NCBI RefSeq assembly: GCF_014212055.1
Contig: NZ_JACJVO010000001.1
Coordinates: 129,406 to 193,405 of the forward strand
DNA: 64,000 nt
Source of the DNA: Cohnella zeiphila
GTDB lineage: Bacteria; Bacillota; Bacilli; Paenibacillales; Paenibacillaceae
Direction: 5' to 3'
Program-made: the position numbers and the translations under genes
Shown here: positions 1 through 10,902 of the stretch, one piece after another
How positions within the stretch are numbered: the first letter of the stretch is position 1
How the letters are laid out: each line of letters opens with the position of its first letter
The notes under the pieces: generated by a model
What the model was told of the DNA's origin: nothing
The model's database searches: none
What the model saw: only the letters and a program-made list of their open reading frames with translations

Positions 1-1059
1 GTTCTCGGGCTCGGCAACTTCTTCTTCAACCCGGCGATCGTCGGAAGCGACGGAGACAGCTATCCGACCACCATCTTCTTCATCTTCCAGCTCGCGTTCG
101 CGGCCGTATCGCTGTCGATCGCGTGGGGCGGGTTCGCGGAACGCGCCAAACTGTCGGCTTACCTGATTTTCACGCTCATCTTCGGTTCGGTTATTTACCC
201 GGTCATCGCTCACTGGATCTGGGGCGGCGGCTGGCTGGCCGAAGACGGGGCGCAAGACTACGCCGGCTCGACGGTCGTGCACTTGACCGGCGCCATGGCG
301 GCGTTCGCGGCGACGATCCTGCTGAAGCCGCGGATCGGCAAGTTCAACAAGGACGGTTCCGCCAACGAAATTCTCGGCCATAACCAAGTGTTTACCTCTC
401 TTGCCGTATTGATTCTGTGGGTCGGCTGGTTCGGCTTCAACGCCGGTTCCGCGGTCTCGGTCGGCGACGGATTTTTCGGTTACGTCGCCTTTACGACGCA
501 GCTCGGCGCAGCCGGCGGCGCGGTAGCGGCGCTGCTGATCTCCTGGCTCGTCAAGGGCAAAGCCGATATCGGCGTCACGCTGAACGGCGCGCTGGCCGGA
601 CTTGTCGCCATTACCGCTTCCTGCGCGTTCGTCGATCCTTGGGCGGCCGTCGTCATCGGTCTGGTAGCGGGCGTGCTCGTCTTCCTGTGCCAAATGTTCT
701 TCGAGAAAATCAGAGTCGACGATCCGATCGCGGCGATGTCCGTACACGGCGCGGCAGGAGTTTGGGGAACGCTGGCGAACGGATTCTTTGCAACCAAAGC
801 GCTCGTCGAGCAAGTCGGCGTCGGTCAAGCGGGACTGTTCTACGGCGGCGGAGGCCATCAATTGTGGGTCCAATTCTTATCGGTTGTCGTCTGCGGCGGA
901 TTCGCTTTCGCGGCATCGTTCGTGGTCCTGTGGATCGTGAAGAAAGTAATCGGCCTGCGCGTCACGGAAGAACAGGAAATTATCGGTCTCGACCTGAGCG
1001 AACACGGCAACTACGGGTATCCGGAAGCGTTGAAAAAGACGAACGTAACATCCATGTAA
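1..1059 (+). CDS. amtB: Ammonium transporter AmtB, 3' part
   Basis: Ammonium channel of the Amt/Mep/Rh family in the cytoplasmic membrane. The frame is open from base 1, so the N-terminus lies outside the window; 352 residues are present of the usual 400-450. Both pore histidines can be placed: H94 in STVVHLTGAMA and H249 in VHGAAGVWG (numbering from base 1). The GWFGFNAGS segment and alternating Gly/Ala-rich membrane helices are typical, and the cytoplasmic tail ends EHGNYGYPE, the region that PII proteins contact in Amt proteins. No glnK/PII gene follows. Instead a GlnD-like nucleotidyltransferase gene starts 20 bp downstream on the same strand, suggesting co-transcription. Identification is confident; the missing 5' end is only the window edge. 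Confidence 0.94.
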   Translation, partial: VLGLGNFFFNPAIVGSDGDSYPTTIFFIFQLAFAAVSLSIAWGGFAERAKLSAYLIFTLIFGSVIYPVIAHWIWGGGWLAEDGAQDYAGSTVVHLTGAMAAFAATILLKPRIGKFNKDGSANEILGHNQVFTSLAVLILWVGWFGFNAGSAVSVGDGFFGYVAFTTQLGAAGGAVAALLISWLVKGKADIGVTLNGALAGLVAITASCAFVDPWAAVVIGLVAGVLVFLCQMFFEKIRVDDPIAAMSVHGAAGVWGTLANGFFATKALVEQVGVGQAGLFYGGGGHQLWVQFLSVVVCGGFAFAASFVVLWIVKKVIGLRVTEEQEIIGLDLSEHGNYGYPEALKKTNVTSM

Positions 1060-1079
1060 TTTAGAGGAGAAGTGGTCCC

Positions 1080-2138
1080 TTGACAATCGCCGATGCCGGT
1101 ACGACACAACGATTGCGGCAAATCAGGGAAGAAGAGCAGAACCGCTTGCGGGAGGTTCTCTCTTCCTCTTCGGTGATCGAGCTGATGCGAGATCTGAACG
1201 ATCTTCACGATCGGCTCATCGCAAGGGCGGTTAAGCTCGCGGAAGAAGAAGCGGCACGGCAGGGGCATGGCGCTCCTCCCGTGCCTTACGCCTATATGCT
1301 GTTCGGCAGCGGGGGGCGCAGCGAACAGACGATGAGCAGCGACCAGGACAGCGGCCTCGTGTACGAGGATCCTCCGGGAGATGATGAGGCGGAACGGGCG
1401 CGGGATTATTTTCGGTTTCTTGCGGAGACGGTGGTCCGATTTTTGATCGAGACGGGTTATCCCCCTTGCGAAGGCAACGTGCTTTCCTCCAATCCGGAAT
1501 GGTGTCTGCCGGAGTCAGGCTGGGAGCGGAAGCTGAATACATGGTTCGAAGAGCCGAGCTGGGAACACGTCCGGTATTTGTTGATCGTGGCCGACGGAAG
1601 AACGGTGTACGGGGATGAAGCCATCGGCGAGCGATGGCGGGCTCGTTTTGGCAGGGATGTCGAGGTTCATCCCGTGATCGCCCGGCGCATGATGGAGAAC
1701 ACGCTTCGCCACAAGGCGCTGGTCGGCGTGTTCGGGCAGCTGCTCACCGAACGGTACGGGGAGTCTGCGGGGAGCATCGACATCAAATACGGCGCGTACA
1801 TTCCGATGGTCAACGTATTCCGGCTGCTGGCCGTTCGGGCAGGCATTCGCGAGACGAGCACGCTCGGCCGGATCCGGGCGCTTCGGGCCGCGAATTTGCT
1901 TACGGAACAGGAAGAGAAGGAGTCGACGGAAGCGTTCGCCTTGTTCCTGGAACTGAGGCTGCGCGCGGTGGAGAAGGATGAAGAGGGGCAGTGGATCGGA
2001 ACCGGCAAGTTCCCGGCCAGCCGCTTGATGCCCGAACGGAAGCGTCCTTTGAAAAAAGCGCTGAGTCTGGTGCGCAAGCTGCAAAGACGGCTCGAGAGGG
2101 AGTTGCGAAACCGCTTCGGCGGAGGTGAGCATCATTGA
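1080..2138 (+). CDS. DUF294 GlnD-like nucleotidyltransferase protein
   Basis: Probable nucleotidyltransferase of the DUF294 type, the family related to the N-terminal domain of GlnD (PII uridylyltransferase). The nucleotide-binding signature GSGGRSEQ (about residues 77-84) is followed by SDQDSG with the metal-binding acidic pair (D88, D90). The C-terminal half matches the helical substrate-binding domain usually paired with it. CBS and cyclic-nucleotide domains found in longer relatives are absent, giving 352 residues. The TTG start follows AGAGGAG about ten bases upstream. It lies between amtB (20 bp upstream) and an exonuclease gene that overlaps its stop. The link to nitrogen sensing is inferred from position and from GlnD similarity; the substrate is unknown. 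Confidence 0.8.
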   Translation: MTIADAGTTQRLRQIREEEQNRLREVLSSSSVIELMRDLNDLHDRLIARAVKLAEEEAARQGHGAPPVPYAYMLFGSGGRSEQTMSSDQDSGLVYEDPPGDDEAERARDYFRFLAETVVRFLIETGYPPCEGNVLSSNPEWCLPESGWERKLNTWFEEPSWEHVRYLLIVADGRTVYGDEAIGERWRARFGRDVEVHPVIARRMMENTLRHKALVGVFGQLLTERYGESAGSIDIKYGAYIPMVNVFRLLAVRAGIRETSTLGRIRALRAANLLTEQEEKESTEAFALFLELRLRAVEKDEEGQWIGTGKFPASRLMPERKRPLKKALSLVRKLQRRLERELRNRFGGGEHH

Positions 2139-2869
2139 AAGAGCCCAAAAGCCCGATGGGCCGGATGTGGCATTTGTACAAGATGGGCGGCATCACGCCG
2201 GCGATCGCTTCCATGCTGGGGTCTTCGAACGCCCAGCAGATGGCGCTGATCCGCGCGATGTCGCGCGAGCAGCGGAAGGAGTCGGCGCTGGAGACGCCGC
2301 TGGCGGAGATGGAAGCCGTCGTGTTCGATCTCGAGACGACCGGGTTCCATCCGTACAACGGCGACGAGATTTTATCGATCGGGGGGGTGCGGATTAAGGG
2401 CGGAGAACTGGAGGACGCGGAGCCGTTCTACCGGCTGGTCAATCCCCGCCGTTCCGTGCCGAAGCACATCGTCGAGCTGACCGGCATTACGAACGAGATG
2501 GCGGAGCAGGCTCCCGACCTGATGCAGGGGCTTCACGACTTTATGGATTTCTGCGGGAGACGGGTGCTGATCGCCCATGCCAGCGGCCACGACAAGCAGT
2601 TCCTGAACGCGGCGTTGTGGAAAACGTCCAAAATCCACTTGACCCACCGGGTTCTGGACACGATGATGGTCGCGAAGTGGCTGGAACCGAAAAGGGCGAG
2701 CTACGGGCTGGACGAATTGCTGGAGGATTACGGCGTCGAAGTGACCGTCCGCCATCACGCGCTTCACGATTCGGTGATGACGGCGAAGCTGTGGTTCCAG
2801 TTTTTGCGGATCATCCAATCCAGGCAAGTCGTGACGATGGGAGACCTGTACGCCTATTTGAGCCGTTAG
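2135..2869 (+). CDS. DEDDh 3'-5' exonuclease (DnaQ/epsilon-like)
   Basis: Exonuclease-domain protein of the DnaQ/PolC-proofreading superfamily, expected to remove 3' nucleotides from DNA or RNA with two metal ions. Motif I FDLETTG carries D65 and E67; motif II lies in AHASGHDKQFL; motif III is the HHALHDS segment with the DEDDh histidine and last aspartate. A 60-residue N-terminal extension precedes the fold. The TTG start overlaps the previous stop codon (TTGA), a sign of translational coupling to the DUF294 gene. The substrate and the reason for linkage to ammonium transport are unknown. It converges on the JAMM protease gene with a 4-bp overlap. Confidence 0.82.
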   Translation: MKEPKSPMGRMWHLYKMGGITPAIASMLGSSNAQQMALIRAMSREQRKESALETPLAEMEAVVFDLETTGFHPYNGDEILSIGGVRIKGGELEDAEPFYRLVNPRRSVPKHIVELTGITNEMAEQAPDLMQGLHDFMDFCGRRVLIAHASGHDKQFLNAALWKTSKIHLTHRVLDTMMVAKWLEPKRASYGLDELLEDYGVEVTVRHHALHDSVMTAKLWFQFLRIIQSRQVVTMGDLYAYLSR

Positions 2870-3327
2870 ATCGTCCGGATCGGAACCTGACGCCAGTTGG
2901 ACGTTCGCGGATCCGGCTCGTATACAGCCACCCGGTCGAGGCCGCCGGGCGTGCCGGCGGCCAGGCCGACGATGGCGCAGACGCCGCCGCCCGTCCAGCC
3001 CTCCTCGTCCGAGCGGCTGGGGGCGAGGCCGCCGCCGGGGTGGGAATGGAAGAAACCGACAAGCTGCTGTCGGTTTCTTTGTGCTGCATATGCGGCGCGA
3101 ATCCAGTCATCCGGAGCGAAGCGGAACGCTCGCTCCGGACGGGGATGCGCGTTGCGAACGGGGGCGAGGCCGTTAACGGCGACGAAGCCGCCTTCTCGGC
3201 GGCCGAGCAAGAGGCCGCAGGCTTCGTAGGGAAGGCGCCCGCGGCCATATGCGATCAGATCGTCCCGCAGAGAGCGGGAGATCGTAACGAATTCGACAGG
3301 TTCGAGCGGACTGGGCGATATCGTCAT
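2866..3327 (-). CDS. JAMM/MPN-domain metalloprotease (M67 type)
   Basis: Zinc-dependent protease or isopeptidase-like protein of the JAB1/MPN/Mov34 family, 153 residues. The complete JAMM signature is present: E35 in YEACGLL, then HSHP at residues 94-97 with S104 and D107 spaced H-x-H-x7-S-x2-D. Bacterial members are often tied to cleavage of ubiquitin-like sulfur carrier proteins or cysteine biosynthesis, but no ThiS/MoaD-like or CysM gene is adjacent, so the substrate is open. The ATG at 3327 is used because the fold begins about ten residues later. It converges on the exonuclease gene with its stop overlapping by 4 bp. Confidence 0.8.
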   Translation of the reverse strand: MTISPSPLEPVEFVTISRSLRDDLIAYGRGRLPYEACGLLLGRREGGFVAVNGLAPVRNAHPRPERAFRFAPDDWIRAAYAAQRNRQQLVGFFHSHPGGGLAPSRSDEEGWTGGGVCAIVGLAAGTPGGLDRVAVYEPDPRTSNWRQVPIRTI

Positions 3328-3400
3328 GGGATCCGGACAACTCCTCGAGACGGGCTTTAGCTCCAGTATGCCGGAACTTCCTCTTCACCGCAACGCTCGG

Positions 3401-4717
3401 TTATTTGACTTGCTTGGCGGGTTTGACCCAGAAGAAAACAAGCGCAAGCGTCACGGCGGACAAAATGGTAACGGAGATAAAGACGGTGCGCTGCGAGATG
3501 TTCATCATCCATCCGAACAGAGGCGGCCCGAACGCGACCCCGATAAAGCGAAGGCTGCTGTACAGAGACGTGATCATGCCTCTTTCGGCTTTTTCCACCA
3601 CGCCGGTAATCATGGTCGTCAAGCAAGGAAGCAGCATGCCCGTACCGATACTGCTGACGGTCAGCAAGCCGATAAAGATGTACAGATTATGGTTGAGCCA
3701 GATGGCTAGACATAGGGAGACGACCATCAGCGCCAGGCCGATGTTCATCAGCCAGCGGATCAGCACGCCGTTTTTGCGAATGACGCTGCCCGTAATGTAA
3801 GCCGTGAGCACCATTCCGAACAGAGGGATGGCGAGCACGAAGCCTTTTTTCACGCCGTTGATCGAGTAAGGTTTGTCCTCCAAAATGTTGGAAAGGAAAA
3901 ACAGCACGCCGAACAAAATGAACATGGAGGCCGCGCTGGCCCAGAACGAGATGAGCAGCCATCGGCCGTTTTTGGAGAAGATCGTTCCGATTTTGTGCAC
4001 ATATTGCTTGAGCGGCAACGGCTTTGCGTCGCGCTTCGGTTCTTTGATAAACACAAGCAAGGCGACGATGGACAAGGCGCAAAAAACGGGAAAGGAGAAA
4101 AAGGCGGCGTACCAGACGATCAGTGCCAGCAAGGAACCGAGGATGGGACTGATGACTTTGCCGCTTCCGTTGGAGGCTTCGATCAAGCCAAGCGCTTTGC
4201 TCTCCGTTCCGTCTTTGTAAAGGTCGCCCACCAGAGCCATGACGATCGGCGTCGTTCCCGCCGCTCCGACTCCCTGTGCCGCCCGGGCGGCCATGAGCAG
4301 CCCGTAGGAGTGCCAGATCGCCGCCAGGCCGGACAGAAAGCCGGCTGCTCCGAAGAACGCCAGTGCGGGAATCATGACCGCCTTGCGGCTTAAGCGGTCG
4401 GAGAAGTAACCCGCGATCGGGATAATGACCCCGGCCGTAATGGAGAAGACGGAGATGACCAGACTGCTCTGAAACGACGAAATATGCAGTTCCCGCTTCA
4501 AGGTCGGAAGGATCGGCACCAGCATGGAATTACCTAATACGAGAACGAGCGGCACGGTTGCCAGCGCGATGAATTCCCATATTTTGCTTTTCGCGGAACT
4601 GTCGGCGGAAGACGCGGATGTCCCTTCGGAGCTTCGCCCCGAAGCGCGCTTCCCCTGCGTCAATTCGCTGGTAAACGTGACCTCTAGGCGGTTTTTGGAT
4701 TTTGACGAGGCTGCCAT
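3401..4717 (-). CDS. MFS multidrug-type efflux transporter
   Basis: Major facilitator superfamily proton-coupled exporter, 438 residues and about 12 membrane helices. The MFS motif A analogue is seen as GYFSDRLSRK between helices 2 and 3, and helix 5 carries a Gly-rich antiporter-type stretch (SPILGSLLAL). It has an unusual hydrophilic, Ser/Lys-rich N-terminal extension of about 48 residues before the first helix. The start at 4717 is supported by AAGGAGG six bases upstream. It is transcribed alone, divergent from the ResA-like gene. It resembles the TetA(L)/YmfD branch, but the exported compound cannot be read from the sequence. Confidence 0.82.
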   Translation of the reverse strand: MAASSKSKNRLEVTFTSELTQGKRASGRSSEGTSASSADSSAKSKIWEFIALATVPLVLVLGNSMLVPILPTLKRELHISSFQSSLVISVFSITAGVIIPIAGYFSDRLSRKAVMIPALAFFGAAGFLSGLAAIWHSYGLLMAARAAQGVGAAGTTPIVMALVGDLYKDGTESKALGLIEASNGSGKVISPILGSLLALIVWYAAFFSFPVFCALSIVALLVFIKEPKRDAKPLPLKQYVHKIGTIFSKNGRWLLISFWASAASMFILFGVLFFLSNILEDKPYSINGVKKGFVLAIPLFGMVLTAYITGSVIRKNGVLIRWLMNIGLALMVVSLCLAIWLNHNLYIFIGLLTVSSIGTGMLLPCLTTMITGVVEKAERGMITSLYSSLRFIGVAFGPPLFGWMMNISQRTVFISVTILSAVTLALVFFWVKPAKQVK

Positions 4718-4869
4718 GGGGCTCCTCCTTAAAGGAATGGATGCATAACGACGTTAATGTGCCCGTTGGCTTTCGGGCGCATTCCGCCCTCATTCTTCCC
4801 GATTGGAACCGATAAGCAAATTGAGGTAAGATAAGAAAATGGGATGAATACCGGAAAAGAGGGAATGGC

Positions 4870-5436
4870 ATGAAACGCAACATCGTCATCTTGAGCCTGG
4901 GCATTATCGCGATCGCGGCCATCCTGGCCTTTAACTGGCCCGGCCGGAACCACGCGAAATCGAATGTAACCGCCGGAAACGGACAGACGGCGGTTGCGGC
5001 TAAACCGCTCGAGGGATCGCCGGCTCCGGCATTTACGCTTAGGTCGATCGACGATACGACAGATTATCAGGTTGGGGGCAAGCGGGATAAGGTGCTGATC
5101 GTCAACTTTTGGGCCTCCTGGTGCGGACCGTGCGACGTGGAAGCTCCCGATCTGGCAAAGCTGTACGACAAATACAAAGACAAAGTCGATTTATACGCAG
5201 TCAACGAAACGAAGTACGATACGGTGCGGGGGGCCAAGGATTTCGTAAAGGAGAAGGACATTCAGTTCCCGGTTCTGATGGATAAGAGTGGGGACGTCGG
5301 CGACGATTACAAAGTGTATTCTTATCCGATCAGCTTCATCATCGATCGTACCGGGGTCGTCCGGTACCGGCTGGAAGGGCCGCAGAAGCTGGCTGACTGG
5401 GAGAAAATGCTGGATGAAGTCATCGCCGAAGCTTAA
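4870..5436 (+). CDS. Membrane-anchored thiol-disulfide oxidoreductase (ResA/TlpA-like)
   Basis: Thioredoxin-fold protein exposed on the outer face of the membrane. Residues 5-22 form an uncleaved membrane anchor or signal peptide, followed by a redoxin/AhpC-TSA domain. The active site WCGPC is at residues 84-88 within the typical NFWASWCGPC context. The cis-proline region is in the YPISFIID segment, as in ResA/StoA. Such proteins reduce or isomerise disulfides in exported proteins, for example during cytochrome c maturation or spore formation. No cytochrome genes are adjacent, so the partner is unknown. It ends just before a strong terminator shared with the convergent cimA. Confidence 0.85.
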   Translation: MKRNIVILSLGIIAIAAILAFNWPGRNHAKSNVTAGNGQTAVAAKPLEGSPAPAFTLRSIDDTTDYQVGGKRDKVLIVNFWASWCGPCDVEAPDLAKLYDKYKDKVDLYAVNETKYDTVRGAKDFVKEKDIQFPVLMDKSGDVGDDYKVYSYPISFIIDRTGVVRYRLEGPQKLADWEKMLDEVIAEA

Positions 5437-5440
5437 ACAA

Positions 5441-5484
5441 AACCTCCGGTTCCGCCGCTCATCGCGGGACCGGAGGTTCTTTCG
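5441..5484. terminator. Bidirectional terminator between resA-like gene and cimA
   Basis: A stem of about 12 bp (AACCTCCGGT..CC paired with GGACCGGAGGTT, one bulged base) encloses a 14-base loop, with T-rich sequence on the + side and A-rich sequence on the other. It sits between two convergent genes and can serve both. Confidence 0.85.
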
Positions 5485-5493
5485 TTGCGGGAG

Positions 5494-7101
5494 TCAGTGG
5501 TTGACGAGACCGACGGAGTCGGTCGATGCGTCGGGCGAAAGCTCGCTGCGAGCCATTCCGAGCAGCGCGTAACGGATACTGTCGACCAGCGCTTCCCAGC
5601 TCGCTTCGATGACGTTCGACGAGACGCCGACGGTGCTCCACGTGTCCTTGAAGTTCGAGGACTCGATCAGCACGCGGACTTTGGCCGCCGTCGCGTCTTT
5701 CTCGTCCAGCACGCGCACTTTATAATCGGACAGATGAATATCGGCGATGCCCGGGTAAAATTGCACGAGCGCTTTGCGCAGCGCGTTGTCTAGTGCGTTG
5801 ACGGGACCGTTCCCTTCGGCGACGGTGTACACCAGCCGGTCTTCCACCCGGATGCGCACGATCGCTTCGGACAGCATGCCGGCGGTCGATTTTTCGCACA
5901 TGATCTTGAACGATTCGACCGCGAACATCTCAACCGTGTCGCCGCTAGCATCGCGCAGAAGCAGCTCCAATGAAGCGTCCGCTCCCTCGAACTGGTATCC
6001 CTGATGCTCCAGCTCCTTGATCCGGTCGATCACGACGCGGGAATTGGCGTTTGCCCCCAAGTCCAGTCCGAGCTCTTGCGCCTTCGAGACGATGTTGCTC
6101 TGGCCGGCAAGCTCCGAGACGAGAACGCGCTGCTTGTTGCCGACGAGCTCGGGAGCGATATGCTCGTATGTTTTGGAATCCTTCAGAATGGCGGAGACGT
6201 GAATGCCGCCCTTGTGCGCGAATGCGGCGTTGCCGACATACGGCTGGTTGACCGGCAAATGCACGTTCGCAATTTCGCCGACATACCGCGCGACGCTCGT
6301 TAGCATGGCCAGTTGTTCCGCGCTCACGCATTCGTAACCCATCTTCAGTTGAAGATTGGGAAGAATGGAGACCAGATTGGCATTGCCGCACCGCTCCCCG
6401 TACCCGTTGATAGTGCCTTGCACCTGTTTAGCCCCCGCGGCTACCGCGGCCAGCGTATTGGCGACGGCAAGCTCCGAATCGTTATGGGCGTGAATGCCGA
6501 TATTCGCTTGAACTTTCAAGGCTACCTCGGAGACGATCTCGCCGATCTCGTTCGGCAGCGTGCCGCCGTTCGTGTCGCAGAGGACGATCCAGTCGGCGCC
6601 GGCTTCTTTAGCCTTAAGCAGCGCGGCGACGGCATATTCCGGGTTCGCCTTGTAGCCGTCGAAGAAATGCTCGGCGTCGAAAATCGCTTCCATGCCGTGG
6701 CGCTTGACGAAGGCGAGCGATTCGCCGATCATCGCCAGGTTTTCTTCCAGCGTCGTTTGCAGGGCGGTATGAACGTGGAAATCCCACGTTTTGCCGACCA
6801 AAGTCGCCGCGCGGGCGCCGGATTCGATCAGATGGCGAAGATTGGCGTCTTGCTCGCAGACGCTGTTCTTCCTGCGGGTACTGCCGAACGCCGTTAGCTT
6901 GGCGCTCAAATTCAATTCTCTGGCCCGGCGGAAAAACTCGATGTCTTTGCTGTTGCTGCCTGGATTGCCGCCTTCAATATAATGAACGCCCAGGGCATCG
7001 AGCTTCAGGGCGATCTTCAGCTTGTCCTCCGCGGTCAAGCTGATGCCTTCCCCTTGCGTTCCGTCCCGAAGCGTCGTATCGAATAAGTTGATCGTCGTCA
7101 T
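5494..7101 (-). CDS. cimA: (R)-citramalate synthase
   Basis: Condenses acetyl-CoA and pyruvate to citramalate, the first step of the threonine-independent route to isoleucine. The HMGL/LeuA-like TIM barrel starts with FDTTLRDGTQGEG (catalytic Arg and metal Asp) and holds the HAHND metal motif. A LeuA dimer/regulatory domain forms the C-terminal third, where isoleucine feedback acts in relatives. The LDALGVHYIEGGNP region is typical of CimA rather than LeuA. The ATG at 7101 is chosen because AAGGAGG lies 12 bases upstream; an in-frame TTG at 7128 has no such site. A -10 TATAAT preceded by TGC (7137-7142, minus strand) suggests an extended -10 promoter back to back with that of dinB. Confidence 0.92.
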   Translation of the reverse strand: MTTINLFDTTLRDGTQGEGISLTAEDKLKIALKLDALGVHYIEGGNPGSNSKDIEFFRRARELNLSAKLTAFGSTRRKNSVCEQDANLRHLIESGARAATLVGKTWDFHVHTALQTTLEENLAMIGESLAFVKRHGMEAIFDAEHFFDGYKANPEYAVAALLKAKEAGADWIVLCDTNGGTLPNEIGEIVSEVALKVQANIGIHAHNDSELAVANTLAAVAAGAKQVQGTINGYGERCGNANLVSILPNLQLKMGYECVSAEQLAMLTSVARYVGEIANVHLPVNQPYVGNAAFAHKGGIHVSAILKDSKTYEHIAPELVGNKQRVLVSELAGQSNIVSKAQELGLDLGANANSRVVIDRIKELEHQGYQFEGADASLELLLRDASGDTVEMFAVESFKIMCEKSTAGMLSEAIVRIRVEDRLVYTVAEGNGPVNALDNALRKALVQFYPGIADIHLSDYKVRVLDEKDATAAKVRVLIESSNFKDTWSTVGVSSNVIEASWEALVDSIRYALLGMARSELSPDASTDSVGLVNH

Positions 7102-7136
7102 GTAACCGGGCTGCCTCCTTACTAACAAGTGTTACT

Positions 7137-7158
7137 ATTATAGCACATCATATATAAT
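7137..7158. promoter_or_regulatory. Back-to-back promoters of cimA and dinB
   Basis: Two TATAAT hexamers face away from each other: minus-strand TATAAT at 7137-7142, preceded by TGC (extended -10), for cimA, and plus-strand TATAAT at 7153-7158 for dinB. The -35 boxes are weak. A near-palindrome TAACA-AG-TGTTA (7123-7134) overlaps this region. Confidence 0.5.
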
Positions 7159-7196
7159 GGAATGAAGAAAGGCCGGGGGAAACGGGGGATCCGCTC

Positions 7197-8847
<1,651 letters not shown>

Positions 8848-8876
8848 TTTTTTATAGTACGCCCACTGGCGATCGG

Positions 8877-8921
8877 ACAGTCCTTTTCGGGTCCATATGA
8901 CCTTGGAAAAGGACTGTTTTT
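8877..8921 (+). terminator. Terminator of fer
   Basis: A 12-bp perfect stem (ACAGTCCTTTTC with GAAAAGGACTGT) is followed by a run of T residues, 30 bp after the ferredoxin stop. Confidence 0.9.
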
Positions 8922-9022
8922 GCGTTGTTTCGGCTTTTTTTGACAAGAATATCATCCTTTCTGCCCGGGACTTGCGATATAATGGAGAAGATTTCCATGA
9001 TGATGGGTAGGGTGGGGTTTCG

Positions 9023-10897
9023 TTGCGGGGGAAAATCAAGCGGATCGCGATCGTTCTGAATGCGCTGATTCTGATCGCGGTCTTTTTCGTTTACCAGGAA
9101 CAATGGCTGAAGCGGCTTGACAACATGCTTTTCGATTATGGAATGAAACAAACGGCGCTTCACAAGTCCGGGCACATCGTGGTCGTGACGATCGACGACG
9201 AGTCGCTCCAGGAGCTCGGACGTTTTCCGTGGGACCGGTCGGTTTACGCGCCGTTTTTGGACGCGCTCAATCAACCGGGCAACGAGCCGAAAGCGATCGC
9301 CTTCGACGTCATGTTTAGCGATGCCTCCGACCCGGACAGCGACGCGGCGTTCGCGGACGCGCTTTCCCAATACCCCAACGTCATCCTGCCCGTCGTCGGC
9401 GTAACCGAAGGGGACTTCGACAACGTCACGACCGTGTCGCCGGATCGATACTTGCAGGTCGGCCGGATCGATCGCCCGATTCCGGAGCTCGCGGAGAATG
9501 CCCAACTGGCCCATATCAACCGGGTGATCAGTCCGGATGCGGTCATACGCCAGACCTGGCTCAAGATCCAGGGCCCGGACGGAGCGGTCATCCCTTCTCT
9601 GGCTTACAAAGCCGCCCAGATGGCAGGGGCCTATCTGAGCAGGTACGATCGCATGACGGATCCGGCCAGAACGTTCGACGATCGGGCGGCGGCCAAGAAT
9701 ACGATCACGATCGATTACCAATTCACGGCGGAGGACATGGATTATACGCCGGTATCGTTCAGCAGCGTTTTGAATGGCGATATCGATCCGAGCTATTGCA
9801 AGGATGCCGTCGTGCTCGTCGGCTTTACGGCGGCAGGTTTGTCCGATGAGACTGGCCAGGACAACGGGGCGACCCCGATCGATAAGCATATGAGTCTTGT
9901 TTACGTTCACGCCAACATCATCAACCAGCTGCTGAACGGAGCCAAAGTGTCCTACGTCGACGACTGGATCGTCGTCGCGTTCGGGCTGTTGCTGTTTGCG
10001 TTGTTCGTTTTCTTGCCGTGGCGGCTCAAGAACGTTTACTCGATCTTGATCTTTCTCGCCGTTGCAGCGGGAATCCTGTACGGCCAGCTTCAGCTGTTCG
10101 AGACATCGAAGATCCATGTGAGCATCGTCGATACGCTGCTGGCAATGTTCCTCGCGTACCTCGTCAATGTCTCGTTGAAATCGTACCTCGAGAGCTCGCA
10201 GAAGAGCTTCGTCACCCGCCAGTTCGGACGGTATATCTCGCCGGACCTGGTCAAAGAGATTGTCTCCAAAGATATGGACATCGAACTCGGCGGCAACTCC
10301 AAGCTGATAACGGTGCTCTTCCTCGACATCCGGGGTTTTACTCCATTGTCCGAGAAGCTGACGCCGCCCGAACTTGTCGATACGCTCAATACAATGTTCA
10401 ACATGATCACCGAGACGACGCTCGCGAATCGAGGAACGATCGACAAGTTCATCGGCGATGCCGCCATGATCCTGTTCAACGCCCCGCTGGACGTGCCGGA
10501 GCACGAACGGCTTGCGGTCAAGACCGCTTACGAGATTCAGCAAGGAATGAACGCCATCCGCGAGCAAATTCGCGACAAATACGGCTGCGAGGTCAACGTC
10601 GGCATCGGCATCAACACCGGCAACGTCGTCGTCGGCAACATCGGCTCCTATCTGCGCGTCGATTATACGGCGATCGGCGACAACGTCAACATCGCGGCCC
10701 GGATCGAATCTTCGACCAAGCCGGGCCAGATCATGGTCTCCGAAGCCGTCTATGAAAGGACGAAGGAACATTTTCAATTCGAGGACGCCGGCGAGAAAAT
10801 GTTCAAAGGAAAGTCCCAAGCCATCCGCGTCTACGAGGTGACCGGCCTCCGGAACTCCTCGGTTTCGGAATCCGTTAAACAGAAAGCGACTTCCTAA
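9023..10897 (+). CDS. CHASE2-domain class III adenylate cyclase
   Basis: Membrane cyclase, 624 residues. An N-terminal membrane helix (about residues 8-22) leads into an extracellular CHASE2 sensor domain (about 30-290, with VVVTIDDESL and FPWDRSVYAPFLD), then three membrane helices (about 310-385) and a class III cyclase domain (about 425-610). Metal aspartates are D435 in FLDIRGFTP and D479 in FIGDAAMI; K475 in DKFIGD fits adenine recognition, so cAMP is the likelier product. The dimer arginine region is in NIAARIESS. The signal sensed by CHASE2 is unknown. TTG is the start, with a GGTGGGG site upstream. A terminator follows. Confidence 0.88.
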   Translation: MRGKIKRIAIVLNALILIAVFFVYQEQWLKRLDNMLFDYGMKQTALHKSGHIVVVTIDDESLQELGRFPWDRSVYAPFLDALNQPGNEPKAIAFDVMFSDASDPDSDAAFADALSQYPNVILPVVGVTEGDFDNVTTVSPDRYLQVGRIDRPIPELAENAQLAHINRVISPDAVIRQTWLKIQGPDGAVIPSLAYKAAQMAGAYLSRYDRMTDPARTFDDRAAAKNTITIDYQFTAEDMDYTPVSFSSVLNGDIDPSYCKDAVVLVGFTAAGLSDETGQDNGATPIDKHMSLVYVHANIINQLLNGAKVSYVDDWIVVAFGLLLFALFVFLPWRLKNVYSILIFLAVAAGILYGQLQLFETSKIHVSIVDTLLAMFLAYLVNVSLKSYLESSQKSFVTRQFGRYISPDLVKEIVSKDMDIELGGNSKLITVLFLDIRGFTPLSEKLTPPELVDTLNTMFNMITETTLANRGTIDKFIGDAAMILFNAPLDVPEHERLAVKTAYEIQQGMNAIREQIRDKYGCEVNVGIGINTGNVVVGNIGSYLRVDYTAIGDNVNIAARIESSTKPGQIMVSEAVYERTKEHFQFEDAGEKMFKGKSQAIRVYEVTGLRNSSVSESVKQKATS

Positions 10898-10902
10898 CCT
10901 AA

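Noticed and set aside
7122..7135. LexA box before dinB
   Set aside because: CTAACAAGTGTTAC matches the consensus at 12 of 14 places but lacks the G of GAAC and fits simple promoter sequence as well. Recorded as possible only.
8852..10819. 655-residue minus-strand reading frame
   Set aside because: It is antisense to the CHASE2 cyclase gene with its conserved motifs. The high GC content leaves long open antisense frames; no ribosome site or known domain is seen.
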